Assembly: GCF_008923245.1 (NCBI RefSeq)
Contig: NZ_WBOS01000004.1
Location: 248,001 to 312,000 of the forward strand
Direction of reading: 5' to 3'
DNA length: 64,000 nucleotides
Source of the DNA: Cytobacillus depressus
Lineage (GTDB): Bacteria > Bacillota > Bacilli > Bacillales > Cytobacillaceae
Part shown: piece by piece, positions 52,835-61,502 of the stretch
Layout: each line of letters begins with the position of its first letter
Position numbering within the stretch: the stretch's first letter is position 1
The notes under the pieces: model-generated
Seen by the model: the letters and a program-made list of their open reading frames with translations, nothing else
Databases searched by the model: none
What the model was told of the DNA's origin: nothing
Program-made: the position numbers and the translations under genes

Positions 52835-53611
52835 ATGGAATTTGAAAATGTTTTAGTGGAAAAAGAAGGGCGGATTGGTGTAATAAAAATCAACCGGCCT
52901 GAGGTTAGAAACGCTTTGGATGGTAATACATTAAAGGAAATCGAACGGGCTCTAGAAAGATTGGAACGTGATGAGGAAGTTGGAGTTATTGTTTTTACAG
53001 GTGAAGGGGAGAAGTCGTTTGCCGCGGGGGCAGATATTCGCCAATTGAGAGAAAAAACAGCAATGGATGCCCTCCTGCCAAGCATGTCAGCTACTTACCG
53101 ACTCATTGAAAACTCCAGTAAGGCAACAATTGCTGCGATTAATGGATTTGCGCTTGGAGGCGGGTGTGAGCTTGCGATGGCCTGCGATATTCGAATCGCT
53201 GCTGAACATGCCAAAATTGGGCTGCCTGAATTAAATCTTTCGATTATTCCTGGGGCCGGTGGTACACAACGCCTAGCGCGAATCGTAGGAAAAGGAAGAG
53301 CGCTAGATATGATCCTTACTGGAGATATTATCATGGCAAAGCATGCTGAAGCGATCGGACTCGTATCCTGTGCGGTACCAATGGGAGAACTATGGAGTAC
53401 CGTGAAGGAAAAAGCGGATAAGCTTCTTACCAAAGGTCCGCTCGCCATCAGACTAGCTAAGCTAACGGTAAATCGCGGTCTTGATTTGGATATGGATACG
53501 GCATTGATGATGGAAAAATTATCTCAGGCCATTCTATTTAATTCCGATGATAAGGATGAAGGAACTCAGGCATTTTTGGATAAACGATCAGCGGTATTCA
53601 GTGGAAGATAG
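52835..53611 (+). CDS. Enoyl-CoA hydratase
   Basis: 258 residues. The crotonase core has both catalytic glutamates: GEKSFAAGADIRQL (~53-66), AAINGFALGGGCELAMACDIRIA (~95-117) and GLPELNLSIIPGAGGTQRLAR (~128-148), with one Glu in PELN. The second position reads PGAGGTQR rather than PGxGxTQR with Glu, as in many hydratases of this group, so exact residue assignment is left open. It hydrates trans-2-enoyl-CoA. GGAAGGTGAG precedes the ATG. Last gene of the sigma-54 thiolase operon. Confidence 0.9.
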   Translation: MEFENVLVEKEGRIGVIKINRPEVRNALDGNTLKEIERALERLERDEEVGVIVFTGEGEKSFAAGADIRQLREKTAMDALLPSMSATYRLIENSSKATIAAINGFALGGGCELAMACDIRIAAEHAKIGLPELNLSIIPGAGGTQRLARIVGKGRALDMILTGDIIMAKHAEAIGLVSCAVPMGELWSTVKEKADKLLTKGPLAIRLAKLTVNRGLDLDMDTALMMEKLSQAILFNSDDKDEGTQAFLDKRSAVFSGR

Positions 53612-53813
53612 TAATTCAAAAATGCATGGCTCATATAAGATGTACCCTCAGTTTATATAAATTGTACTTATATAGATATTGCGGATCTGTATTTTACATT
53701 GAATCTACATATCTGTATGTTATATAGTAATCAATTGTAAAATACAGAGTGTTCAAAATATTTAATATAATCATAAAGCCGATGATTACATGGCATAAGT
53801 CGATCTTAGAGGA

Positions 53814-53942
53814 GAATTTGCTAGAGCTTTATGGAAAATTGCAATGACAGCAGATTTGCGGGTGATGGAACCACTAAAGACGGGGATACCGATTAGGAAC
53901 CTTTTTGATGTGGAGTCCGGATCATTATTCCAGAGCGTGTAG
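53814..53942 (+). pseudogene. Unrecognised decayed coding stretch
   Basis: 43 codons (EFARALWKIAMTADLRVMEP..., GIPIRNLFDVESGSLFQSV) end in TAG. The same frame continues after that with protein-like text (DDHSFTADLDMEGEDLSG) broken by a TGA, then more (YIVTNEQGNLQ). This looks like an old gene with several stops; the family is not recognised. It fills much of the ~500-nt gap between the hydratase and the MFS gene. Confidence 0.4.
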
Positions 53943-54112
53943 GATGATCATTCGTTTACGGCTGATTTAGATATGGAAGGGGAGGATCTATCTGGATGAT
54001 ATATCGTAACAAACGAACAGGGAAACCTGCAGCCAAAAGATGAAAGCGCAACCATTTAGAAGCAAATGCGTGTTAAGGGGATAGATTCTAATTTTGAAGG
54101 AGTGAATTGTTT

Positions 54113-55381
54113 ATGCGCTGGAGAATAGTTATATTTTTGTTTATAGGTATGGTGATAAACTTTGCTGACAAAATGGTTGCGGGATATGCAGCGGTCCCAA
54201 TTATGGAAGAGTTTAATTTATCATACACGCAATGGGGATTGTTAAGCAGTAGCTTTTTCTGGCTCTTTATGATTTCGGGAATTTTCGGATCGGCATTAAG
54301 TGACCGGATTGGAACCAGAAATTTATTGACTATCATGCTTCTTGCCTGGTCGGTCATTCAGTCCGGCGCATTTCTCGTTACGGGGGTATTCGGTTTGATT
54401 ATCATGAGAGTGGCGTTAGGTGCTTTCGAAGGACCGTATTCTCCCACCTCGAACAATCATTTAAGCAAGTGGTTTAAGCCGGAACGCCTCAGTTTTGCCA
54501 TTTCCCTCGTCAATGCCGGCAGTGCGGTAGGCGGTTTGATTTGTGCTCCTTTGCTCGTTCTCGGTATTCAGGAATTGGGTTGGCGGCAGACGTTTGGCGT
54601 TTTAGGTGCGATTAGTCTAGTTTGGGTTGTCTTGTGGTTATGGTTAGGGAAGGAGAAGACGGTTTCGGAGAACGCCGGGGCGACGGAAGTAAAAACGATG
54701 CCGGTGCCGAAATTGAAATGGTCGGAAACCTACCCTGTATTACTGTCTCGTCCTTTTGTAATGGTTTGTCTGATGCTCTTTTCGACCTATTGGGTTTTGG
54801 TGTGGACACAATCCTTTTTACCTGCCTATTTGGTAAAAGCGGTCCACTTGACACCGACTGAGATGGGGAATTTTTCATCCATCTTGGGGGCTGCGTATAT
54901 TGTGTTAATGATATTAATTGCTTGGTATTCTGATCGTTTATTCCAGAAACATAACAGCCTGCGCAAAGCGCGAGTTATGGTGGCCGGTATCGGTGCCATA
55001 CTGTCAGGTGTCCTGTTCTACTCGATGACCATTTTTACCAATCCCGTCTATATACTTATCGCCATGATTTTAGCTAAAGCCATGGTACATGCCGTGTTTA
55101 TCCTGTGGGTGCCGATTGCGCTGAGCTTGCTGCCTGAAAGGAAAGGGTTAATCCTTGGTGTGGGAACGGGCTGCGCCCAATTCGCAGGGGTTGTTGGACC
55201 CGTTGTGACCGGATTCATTGTGCAATTTGCCGGTACGAATGAAGCGCTTGGATTTGACTATTCGATCTTATTTATGGGCTCGCAATTAGTGTTAGCCGGT
55301 TTAGTTTTCACCTTATTATGTAAGCCGGATGTGTATGTAAGAAAGACTGTACATCACAGTGAAGAAGTGTCGGCGGGTTAA
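54113..55381 (+). CDS. MFS transporter, anion:cation symporter (ACS) family
   Basis: 422 residues from ATG 54113; a TTG two codons earlier is nearer the GAAGGAG site. The N-terminus (VIFLFIGMVINFADKMVAGYA), followed by the SYTQWGLLSSSFFW segment and loop SDRIGTRNLL, is that of the ACS family, which takes up organic anions such as phthalate, tartrate or hexuronates. About 12 membrane segments. It lies ahead of the P450 block, so it may import that pathway's substrate or an acid. Confidence 0.85.
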   Translation: MRWRIVIFLFIGMVINFADKMVAGYAAVPIMEEFNLSYTQWGLLSSSFFWLFMISGIFGSALSDRIGTRNLLTIMLLAWSVIQSGAFLVTGVFGLIIMRVALGAFEGPYSPTSNNHLSKWFKPERLSFAISLVNAGSAVGGLICAPLLVLGIQELGWRQTFGVLGAISLVWVVLWLWLGKEKTVSENAGATEVKTMPVPKLKWSETYPVLLSRPFVMVCLMLFSTYWVLVWTQSFLPAYLVKAVHLTPTEMGNFSSILGAAYIVLMILIAWYSDRLFQKHNSLRKARVMVAGIGAILSGVLFYSMTIFTNPVYILIAMILAKAMVHAVFILWVPIALSLLPERKGLILGVGTGCAQFAGVVGPVVTGFIVQFAGTNEALGFDYSILFMGSQLVLAGLVFTLLCKPDVYVRKTVHHSEEVSAG

Positions 55382-55623
55382 ACAGGGGCAAGTTATCTTT
55401 TTTTCTCTATTAATTATATACCCTAATTTAAGGGGAGAGACGGCTCCTGCTAGTGTATGATACTATTTTGATAGAAGCGGTGTAAGAAAAGTAAGCCATA
55501 AAAGTTGCGGTGAGATCCTAATGTGGCCTTTATATTTGGGCTCCTAGGGTTTCCCTCACTTTGTTACTGCAAATAGCTCGACTTCAAAGTAGCAAACATG
55601 ATTTTATTGAAGGAGGAAAATGT

Positions 55624-56892
55624 ATGATTCTTGAGAATAATGCTGCATCCATTAGCAAATGTCCGTTTCATGGCGCGGGAAGCGAATTTAAACCTTTCGA
55701 CCAAACCTATTGGGCAGATCCCCATCCTTTTTGGAAAAATGCTCGACAGAACGAACCCGTGTTTTTTCACCCTGAGTTGAACTATTGGGTTGTCACTCGC
55801 TATGCGGACATAAAAAAAATTCTTGCAGAACCAGCTACGTTTTCGTCGAAGATTCTTAAGGAAGCCATCCGTCCGTTATCCCAACGGGCCATCGAAATCC
55901 TTAGGGAGGGCGAGGTTAACCCGAAAAATACTGTCACCAATGATGATCCTGAACATAAAAGAATTCGCAGACCTATTAACTTTGCCTTTGTCCCGAAGCG
56001 TGTGAATGAAATGGAATCGAAGGTTCGGGCTCTCGTTACTGAACACATTGATCGATTTATTCACAAGGAAAAAGCCGATTTAGTCGCGGAAATGTTCTTT
56101 GAATTACCCGCAGAGGTTCTCTTTGAATTCCTAGGTTTTCCGAAAAAGTATATGTCTGAAATTAAGCTACTCTCCGAGAAGCGTCAGTCATTGAAATTTG
56201 GTGACCTACCTCCAGAAGAGCAAGAGATGGAAGCCCATGCAGCAGTGGACTTTTGGAAATTATCTAAAAGCATGGTAAAAGAGGTCGCAGATGCCGAGGT
56301 TACGCCGGATAACTTCTTGGGAGACTTGCTCCGTTATCGGAATGGGGATGATAACATATTATCTTTGGAAGACATCGCGGGAATCCTATATGGCCTTCTT
56401 TTTGCAGGACATGAGACGACGACTAACCTAGCGGGCAACGCAGTTCGTACCTTGCTCACCGAACGGCATGCTTGGGATGAGATTTGCGCTAATTCAAGCC
56501 TCATTCCAAATACTGTAGAGGAAGTTATGCGCTACAATCCTCCTGTTTTCTACTGGCGGAGGCGTGCACTGAAGTCGGTAAATATCGGTGGTGTAGAGAT
56601 TCCAGAGGGTGGAAACATACTGCTGGTGATGGCTTCATCAGGCCATGATGACTCCATGTTTGAAGACCCAGAAACGTTCGATATTCACCGTGAAAATACG
56701 AAGAACCACTTGGGCTTTGGCTTTGGAAAGCATTTCTGTATCGGTGCTCCACTTGCCCGCCTTGAGGTGCGAGTGATTCTTGAGGAGTTAGCCAAACGGT
56801 TGCCAAACCTCCAGCTTTCTGAGGATGAAGTAAAAACAATCTCTGTTAATCTATTTGCACGTGGACCGAAAGAGCTTTGGGTTAAATGGTAG
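55624..56892 (+). CDS. Cytochrome P450 (class I bacterial type)
   Basis: 422 residues from ATG 55624, 7 nt after AAGGAGG. The heme loop is FGFGKHFCIGAPLAR with the ligand Cys at residue 372. The I-helix oxygen-activating motif is AGHETTTN (~261). The K-helix ExxR pair is EEVMRY followed by RRRALKSV. It is soluble, with no N-terminal anchor. No ferredoxin or ferredoxin reductase gene is next to it, so redox partners must come from elsewhere. It would hydroxylate a hydrophobic substrate as the first step of the following oxidation/hydrolysis genes. Confidence 0.93.
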   Translation: MILENNAASISKCPFHGAGSEFKPFDQTYWADPHPFWKNARQNEPVFFHPELNYWVVTRYADIKKILAEPATFSSKILKEAIRPLSQRAIEILREGEVNPKNTVTNDDPEHKRIRRPINFAFVPKRVNEMESKVRALVTEHIDRFIHKEKADLVAEMFFELPAEVLFEFLGFPKKYMSEIKLLSEKRQSLKFGDLPPEEQEMEAHAAVDFWKLSKSMVKEVADAEVTPDNFLGDLLRYRNGDDNILSLEDIAGILYGLLFAGHETTTNLAGNAVRTLLTERHAWDEICANSSLIPNTVEEVMRYNPPVFYWRRRALKSVNIGGVEIPEGGNILLVMASSGHDDSMFEDPETFDIHRENTKNHLGFGFGKHFCIGAPLARLEVRVILEELAKRLPNLQLSEDEVKTISVNLFARGPKELWVKW

Positions 56893-57029
56893 ATCGTATG
56901 GTCATTGAAAATTCCCTTTAATAACAATAACACATATAAAATTTTCTGATAAAAATGAATAGTGTAATTTCCCTAAACAATCCAAAATAGTAAGACTGGA
57001 TACGAGTTTATGAGTGGAGGTTAACAAGT

Positions 57030-57770
57030 ATGAATGAAAAAGAAAAGGTAATTGTTATTACGGGGGCAGCCAGTGGGATTGGTCGAGCGACAGCACGTAA
57101 ATTTGCCCGTGAAGGAGCGAAAGTGATCGTCGCTGATCTTAACGAAGCTGGCGGAATGGAAACAGTTGACTTGATAAAAAAAGCTGGTGGAGAAGCAGCG
57201 TATATCAAAACCGACGTGGCAAACGTACAGGATGTGGAAAAAGCAGTTAATTTTGCAGCGGAGATATATGGAAGCATAGATATTATGTTTAATAACGCTG
57301 GAATAGGTGGAAGAGCGCCACTGCTTGAGCATGATCCGGAGAAGTATGATCGTGTTATTAAAGTAAATCAGTATGGTGTCTACTATGGCATTTTAGCAGC
57401 AGCACGCAAAATGAAAGATCTTGGCATCCAAGGAGTAATTGTTAATAATGGTTCAACATTTGGTTTTCTTGCATCTAGCGGAGGAATTATTGGTTACCAT
57501 ACATCCAAAGCTGCTGAGAAAATGATGACCCAATGTGCTGCGCTTGAGCTGGCACCATACGGTATTCGTGTTGTCGGGATAGCACCAGGATACGTCGATA
57601 CACCTATCAGTAAACGGCCCAAAGATAGGGCTTCCGGCAAGCACATGCGAAATGAGCTTATTCAACCGGAAGCTATAGCAGATGCTGTTTTTCTACTTTG
57701 TCAGGATACGGCAAATGTTATTAATGGAAGTACCGTTATGTTGGATGACGGTTACGCCGAATTTAAGTAA
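57030..57770 (+). CDS. Short-chain dehydrogenase/reductase (SDR A)
   Basis: 246 residues. TGAASGIGRATA (~10-21), NNAGIG, the catalytic-Ser region NNGSTFGFLASSGG, YHTSKAAEKM (YxxxK ~residue 152), and C-terminal TANVINGSTVMLDDGY. Acidic Asp at the end of the second strand (IVADLN) predicts NAD preference. GGAGGT precedes the ATG. It is 13 nt from the next SDR. It probably oxidises the alcohol made by the P450 (inference). Confidence 0.9.
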   Translation: MNEKEKVIVITGAASGIGRATARKFAREGAKVIVADLNEAGGMETVDLIKKAGGEAAYIKTDVANVQDVEKAVNFAAEIYGSIDIMFNNAGIGGRAPLLEHDPEKYDRVIKVNQYGVYYGILAAARKMKDLGIQGVIVNNGSTFGFLASSGGIIGYHTSKAAEKMMTQCAALELAPYGIRVVGIAPGYVDTPISKRPKDRASGKHMRNELIQPEAIADAVFLLCQDTANVINGSTVMLDDGYAEFK

Positions 57771-57783
57771 GGAGGGAACTTAG

Positions 57784-58542
57784 GTGGAATTTGCAGATAA
57801 GGTAGTAATCATTACGGGGGCTGCTGGAGGAATCGGTAAGGAGGCGGCTCGCCTGTTTGCCAAACAAGGGGCAAAACTAGCATTGGTAGATTTAGATCAA
57901 TCCGTCCTGGAATCCGTTGCGTCGGAACTAGAACTAGAAGATTACTTGGCGATAGGAGCTGATGTTTCAAACGAGAATCAAGTGATGAACTACGTTCAGG
58001 CGACAAAAGAGAAGTACGGCAGGATTGACATATTCTTTAACAATGCCGGCATTGTAGGCAAGTTGGCAAGAATGACGGAAATCACTGCTGAAGATTTTGA
58101 TAAGGTTATCAACGTAAATGTAAAAGGTGTTTTTTATGGTTTAAAACACGTGTTGAAAGTCATGCAAGAACAAAACTCAGGAAGCATCGTGAATACGTCG
58201 TCTGGTCTAGGATTGCATGGCGGTGTCGGACTATCCGCTTACTCTGCTGCTAAGCATGGAGTCATCGGGCTCACCAAATCAGCCGCTCTAGAGTCGGCAG
58301 GTTTTGGGGTCCGGGTTAACGTTATCTGTCCATCTGCTGTATATACACCTATGATAAATATAATCGAAGAGTTTCGTTCACCGGAAACAGAGAAGGTAAG
58401 GGAGCAAGCCGAGCAGCGTATTCCCTTGAAACGTTATGCTAGGCCAGAAGAAATTGCAGAGCTCGTTTTATTTTTGTCATCTGAAAAAGCCTCTTTTATA
58501 ACAGGATCAGAATACAAGATTGATGGTGGGTCGAAGGCGTAA
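57784..58542 (+). CDS. Short-chain dehydrogenase/reductase (SDR B)
   Basis: 252 residues starting with GTG 57784, 8 nt after AAGGAGGG. TGAAGGIGKEAA, ALVDLD (NAD-type Asp), NNAGIVG, NTSSGLG, YSAAKHG (YxxxK) and the FITGSEYKIDGGSKA end. It is only moderately similar to SDR A, so they likely act on successive or stereochemically different substrates. It is followed by two alpha/beta hydrolases. Confidence 0.9.
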   Translation: MEFADKVVIITGAAGGIGKEAARLFAKQGAKLALVDLDQSVLESVASELELEDYLAIGADVSNENQVMNYVQATKEKYGRIDIFFNNAGIVGKLARMTEITAEDFDKVINVNVKGVFYGLKHVLKVMQEQNSGSIVNTSSGLGLHGGVGLSAYSAAKHGVIGLTKSAALESAGFGVRVNVICPSAVYTPMINIIEEFRSPETEKVREQAEQRIPLKRYARPEEIAELVLFLSSEKASFITGSEYKIDGGSKA

Positions 58543-58571
58543 ATAACACTATCAATTTAAGGAGATAAGGT

Positions 58572-59348
58572 ATGAATTTTATTAATGTAAATGGAACTAA
58601 ATTGCATTATCGATTTGACGGTGCGGAGGGTCTGCCTGTCTTAGTTCTCTCCCATTCGCTTGGAACCGATCTTTCCATGTGGGATTTGCAGATACCAGAA
58701 TTCACACAACATTTTCGGGTGTTGCGCTACGACATGCGTGGGCACGGTGCGTCGGAGACGGCCCCTGGACCTTATACGATAGAGCAGTTGGCATTGGATG
58801 TAGTGGGCTTATTGGATGGTTTGGAAATTGAGCGGGCAAATTTTTGCGGCATTTCGATAGGTGGTATGATCGGAATATGGCTGGCCGGGCATGTTCCTGA
58901 CCGCCTGATGAAAATCGCTCTTTGTAATACTGCGGCATATAAAGGGCAGGCTGAAGTCTTTAATTCGCGCATTGAATCCGTTCTCAAGGGCGGGATGGAT
59001 GCTGTTGTCGCTGGAAGTTTAAAGACTTGCTTAAGTGCTTCCTTTCATGATAAAGCACCAAACGAGGTAGAAAAGTTAAGAAGAATGGTATTGGCAACGT
59101 CACCAGAGGGTTACGCAGCTTCCTGTGCAGCAATCCGGGATATGGATCAAAGGGGTACCGTTTGCCGTATAACTGTTCCGTCATTGTTGGTTGCGGGCAG
59201 TGAGGACTTATCCATGCCTCCGAGTGTTGTGCAATCTATTGCTGATCAGATTCCTGGTGCCAAATACCTTGAATTGGAAGCTGCTCATTTGTCGAACATT
59301 GAAGCAGCCGAACCATTCACGGCCGAAATCGTGAAATTCATGCAGTGA
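58572..59348 (+). CDS. Alpha/beta hydrolase, 3-oxoadipate enol-lactonase-like
   Basis: 258 residues. The oxyanion segment SHSLGTDLSMWD, RYDMRGHGASE, nucleophile Ser95 in GISIGG, the acid in AGSEDLSMPPSV and the catalytic His in AAHLSNIE. This arrangement is typical of PcaD-type lactonases, which open enol-lactone rings. There are no other protocatechuate genes nearby, so it more likely opens another lactone or ester in this block. GGAGATAAGG precedes the ATG. Confidence 0.87.
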   Translation: MNFINVNGTKLHYRFDGAEGLPVLVLSHSLGTDLSMWDLQIPEFTQHFRVLRYDMRGHGASETAPGPYTIEQLALDVVGLLDGLEIERANFCGISIGGMIGIWLAGHVPDRLMKIALCNTAAYKGQAEVFNSRIESVLKGGMDAVVAGSLKTCLSASFHDKAPNEVEKLRRMVLATSPEGYAASCAAIRDMDQRGTVCRITVPSLLVAGSEDLSMPPSVVQSIADQIPGAKYLELEAAHLSNIEAAEPFTAEIVKFMQ

Positions 59349-59527
59349 TTTGATAGTTTTGTTGTTTTAAAGAGGATTATCTCTAAAAATCTACATAAAT
59401 AGTGGATTTTAGAACATGCCATTTACTTACAGGTCTTGTCTTAAGTATTATTCTAAAGCTTCAAGTGGTAATCGATTTGGAAAAATCTATTTTTATTCGA
59501 AAAAATGAACGAATCAGGAGGGGTACT

Positions 59528-60334
59528 ATGTTTCAAAGCAAGTATGTAATGGTGGGGAATATACGGACTCACTATTTAGAGGCTGGTCAAGGAGAACCAT
59601 TAATGCTGCTACACAGCGGGGAATATGGAGCAAGTGCGGAAAACAGTTGGGAGTACAATATTGAAGTATTGAGTAAACACTTTCATGTGTATGCTTTAGA
59701 TATGGTTGGATTTGGGGGTACGGATAAATTATTCAGTTTTGATGACGCTCAAGGTTTACGTTTTAATCATATCCGGGAATTCATGCGAGTGATGTGCATA
59801 CAAGAAGCCTCCTTTATAGGAAATTCAGTAGGTGGAGGTATGATTTTAGCAGCGGCTTCACAAGACCAACCGATCTTGCCGATAAAAAAGCTTATCACGA
59901 TTAGTGGGGGAGGCCCAATCAACCCCGAAGTTTTCGAAACTTTGAATAATTATGATTGCAGTAAGGAGTATATGGAGAAAATTTTAGATCTCCTTTTTTA
60001 TGAAGATAAGTGGAAATCTGGAGAATACTTAGACAAGAGATATGAAACAAGTCTGATTCCTGGCACTTGGGAAGCTGCTACCGCTGCCCGCCTAAAATCA
60101 CCTGCTGCTAAGGAAAAGGAGCGCCATATTCCTGACTATGGAAAGATTAAAGTTCCAGTCCTAATCTGTGCAGGAGAACACGATACATTAAAATTCCCAG
60201 ATTATGCGGAAAAACTACAAAGTAGTATACCGCATGCTAAAGTTCAAGTGTTTAAAAATAGCTCTCACTGTGCACATATTGAACAAGCAGAGCAATTTAA
60301 TGAAATAGCCCTTGAATTCCTATTAAATAATTAA
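59528..60334 (+). CDS. Alpha/beta hydrolase (meta-cleavage-product-hydrolase-like)
   Basis: 268 residues from ATG 59528 after AGGAGGGG; the frame is open 42 codons further without a site. LLHSGEYGASAENSWEYN is the oxyanion region of the C-C bond hydrolase group (HGxGPGxSAxxNW in typical members). The nucleophile is the Ser in FIGNSVGGGM, the acid is in CAGEHDTLKFP and the His is in NSSHCAHIEQ. It could cleave a vinylogous 1,5-diketone or a 1,3-diketone formed after oxidation. It ends before a strong bidirectional terminator. Confidence 0.85.
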   Translation: MFQSKYVMVGNIRTHYLEAGQGEPLMLLHSGEYGASAENSWEYNIEVLSKHFHVYALDMVGFGGTDKLFSFDDAQGLRFNHIREFMRVMCIQEASFIGNSVGGGMILAAASQDQPILPIKKLITISGGGPINPEVFETLNNYDCSKEYMEKILDLLFYEDKWKSGEYLDKRYETSLIPGTWEAATAARLKSPAAKEKERHIPDYGKIKVPVLICAGEHDTLKFPDYAEKLQSSIPHAKVQVFKNSSHCAHIEQAEQFNEIALEFLLNN

Positions 60335-60366
60335 AAAGACAGTTCATTTCCCCTAATTGCTGTAGG

Positions 60367-60413
60367 CAGGAAAAAGATGACTTCAGAACTCATTCGAAGT
60401 CATCTTTTTCCTG
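60367..60413. terminator. Bidirectional terminator
   Basis: A perfect 18-bp stem (60367-60384 with 60396-60413), 11-nt loop, with AAAAA/TTTTT inside the stem. It separates the hydrolase from the convergent LysR gene. Confidence 0.9.
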
Positions 60414-60432
60414 GTCACGTGTCCAAATTTCC

Positions 60433-61353
60433 CTAGAAATCTACACAAATGGTTGATTTCAGAACTTTGATGAATTCTCTACTAGTCGTTGAGAGATACT
60501 GGTCTTTTAACTTGATCCAGCCAAATGCAGACCTCTTTTCCTCTCCGGAGATTTGCAAGGGAATAATTTTACCCTTAAGTACATAGGGATCGTTTTTTAG
60601 TTCCAAATCTGTATAAAATCCAATTCCTAATCCTTCGGCTATAATTCGTTTGGAGGCTTCTGTGTTACCCGTTGTTAAAAGAATGTTGGGTTCACCGTAC
60701 TTTCTAAGCAATGCTGTTATTTTATGATACATTTTATAATCGGAGTTGGAAATAACGATCGGATAGTTAAGTATTTCTTCGGGAGAAACGGAATCGTTAC
60801 GCGATAAAGGTGATTGTTGGCCTACACATGCGAGAGTCTTAAAGTCGTGCAATTTTTCAAAGGATAATTTCTCCGAATGTTCCCAATTTTTTTGCTCATA
60901 GTTTCCATTGGAAATGATTCCAATATCGATTTTTCCATTTAGTACATCGCTCTCAATCTGTAATGAACCTTGTACAGTAAGTTCGATCTTTACCAAGGGA
61001 AACCTATCTTTATATGCGGCCAATGTTTTAGGTAAGACACTCATACATACGCTTGGAATAACAGAAAAAGAAAGTGTTCCGTTTAATTGGTCGGATTCAG
61101 CATTGGAAACTTCTTTTAATTCCTCAAATTTGCCTAAAATCTCTTTAGCAATTTTGATAGCTTTTTTCCCATCCTCCGTCGGTTTCGTACCCAATCTTTT
61201 GGAACGCTGAAATAATTTCGTGTTCATCTCTTCTTCCAGACTATCAATAGCTTGACTGATGCCCGGCTGTGAAATGTGAAGCTGCTCTGCTGCTGATGAA
61301 ATAGATCCACATTTCGCTATTTCGATTAAGTAGATTAGCTGTTCAATACGCAT
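60433..61353 (-). CDS. LysR family transcriptional regulator
   Basis: 306 residues. The N-terminal winged helix has IEQLIYLIEIAKCGSISSAAEQLHISQPGISQAIDSLEEEM, the textbook LysR HTH. The C-terminal effector domain (~90-300) has the usual PBP2-like fold (SFSVIPSVCMSVLPKTL, IDIGIISNGNYE, GLGIGFYTDLEL). AAGGTG precedes the ATG. It is divergent from the biotin carboxylase gene with a 150-nt AT-rich spacer. TTATAAGT copies (61367 and 61423 regions) may be its sites. A classic autoregulated repressor/activator of its neighbour. Confidence 0.92.
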   Translation of the reverse strand: MRIEQLIYLIEIAKCGSISSAAEQLHISQPGISQAIDSLEEEMNTKLFQRSKRLGTKPTEDGKKAIKIAKEILGKFEELKEVSNAESDQLNGTLSFSVIPSVCMSVLPKTLAAYKDRFPLVKIELTVQGSLQIESDVLNGKIDIGIISNGNYEQKNWEHSEKLSFEKLHDFKTLACVGQQSPLSRNDSVSPEEILNYPIVISNSDYKMYHKITALLRKYGEPNILLTTGNTEASKRIIAEGLGIGFYTDLELKNDPYVLKGKIIPLQISGEEKRSAFGWIKLKDQYLSTTSREFIKVLKSTICVDF

Positions 61354-61502
61354 GTTATCACACCTTATAAGTAGTAGTTATATTAATATTCAATATTATT
61401 AGTTTACATTATATATCTTTATAAGTTAAGTTAAAATTATAATATTAAAAATATTCATATATTAACCCTATTCAACCAAACTTAAAAAAGAGGTGTTGTC
61501 AA

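Noticed and set aside
55492..55508. Sigma-54-like sequence TAAGCCATAAAAGTTGC before the P450 gene
   Set aside because: The essential GG of the -24 element is GC here, so it fails the core requirement; the P450 block has no other sigma-54 sign.
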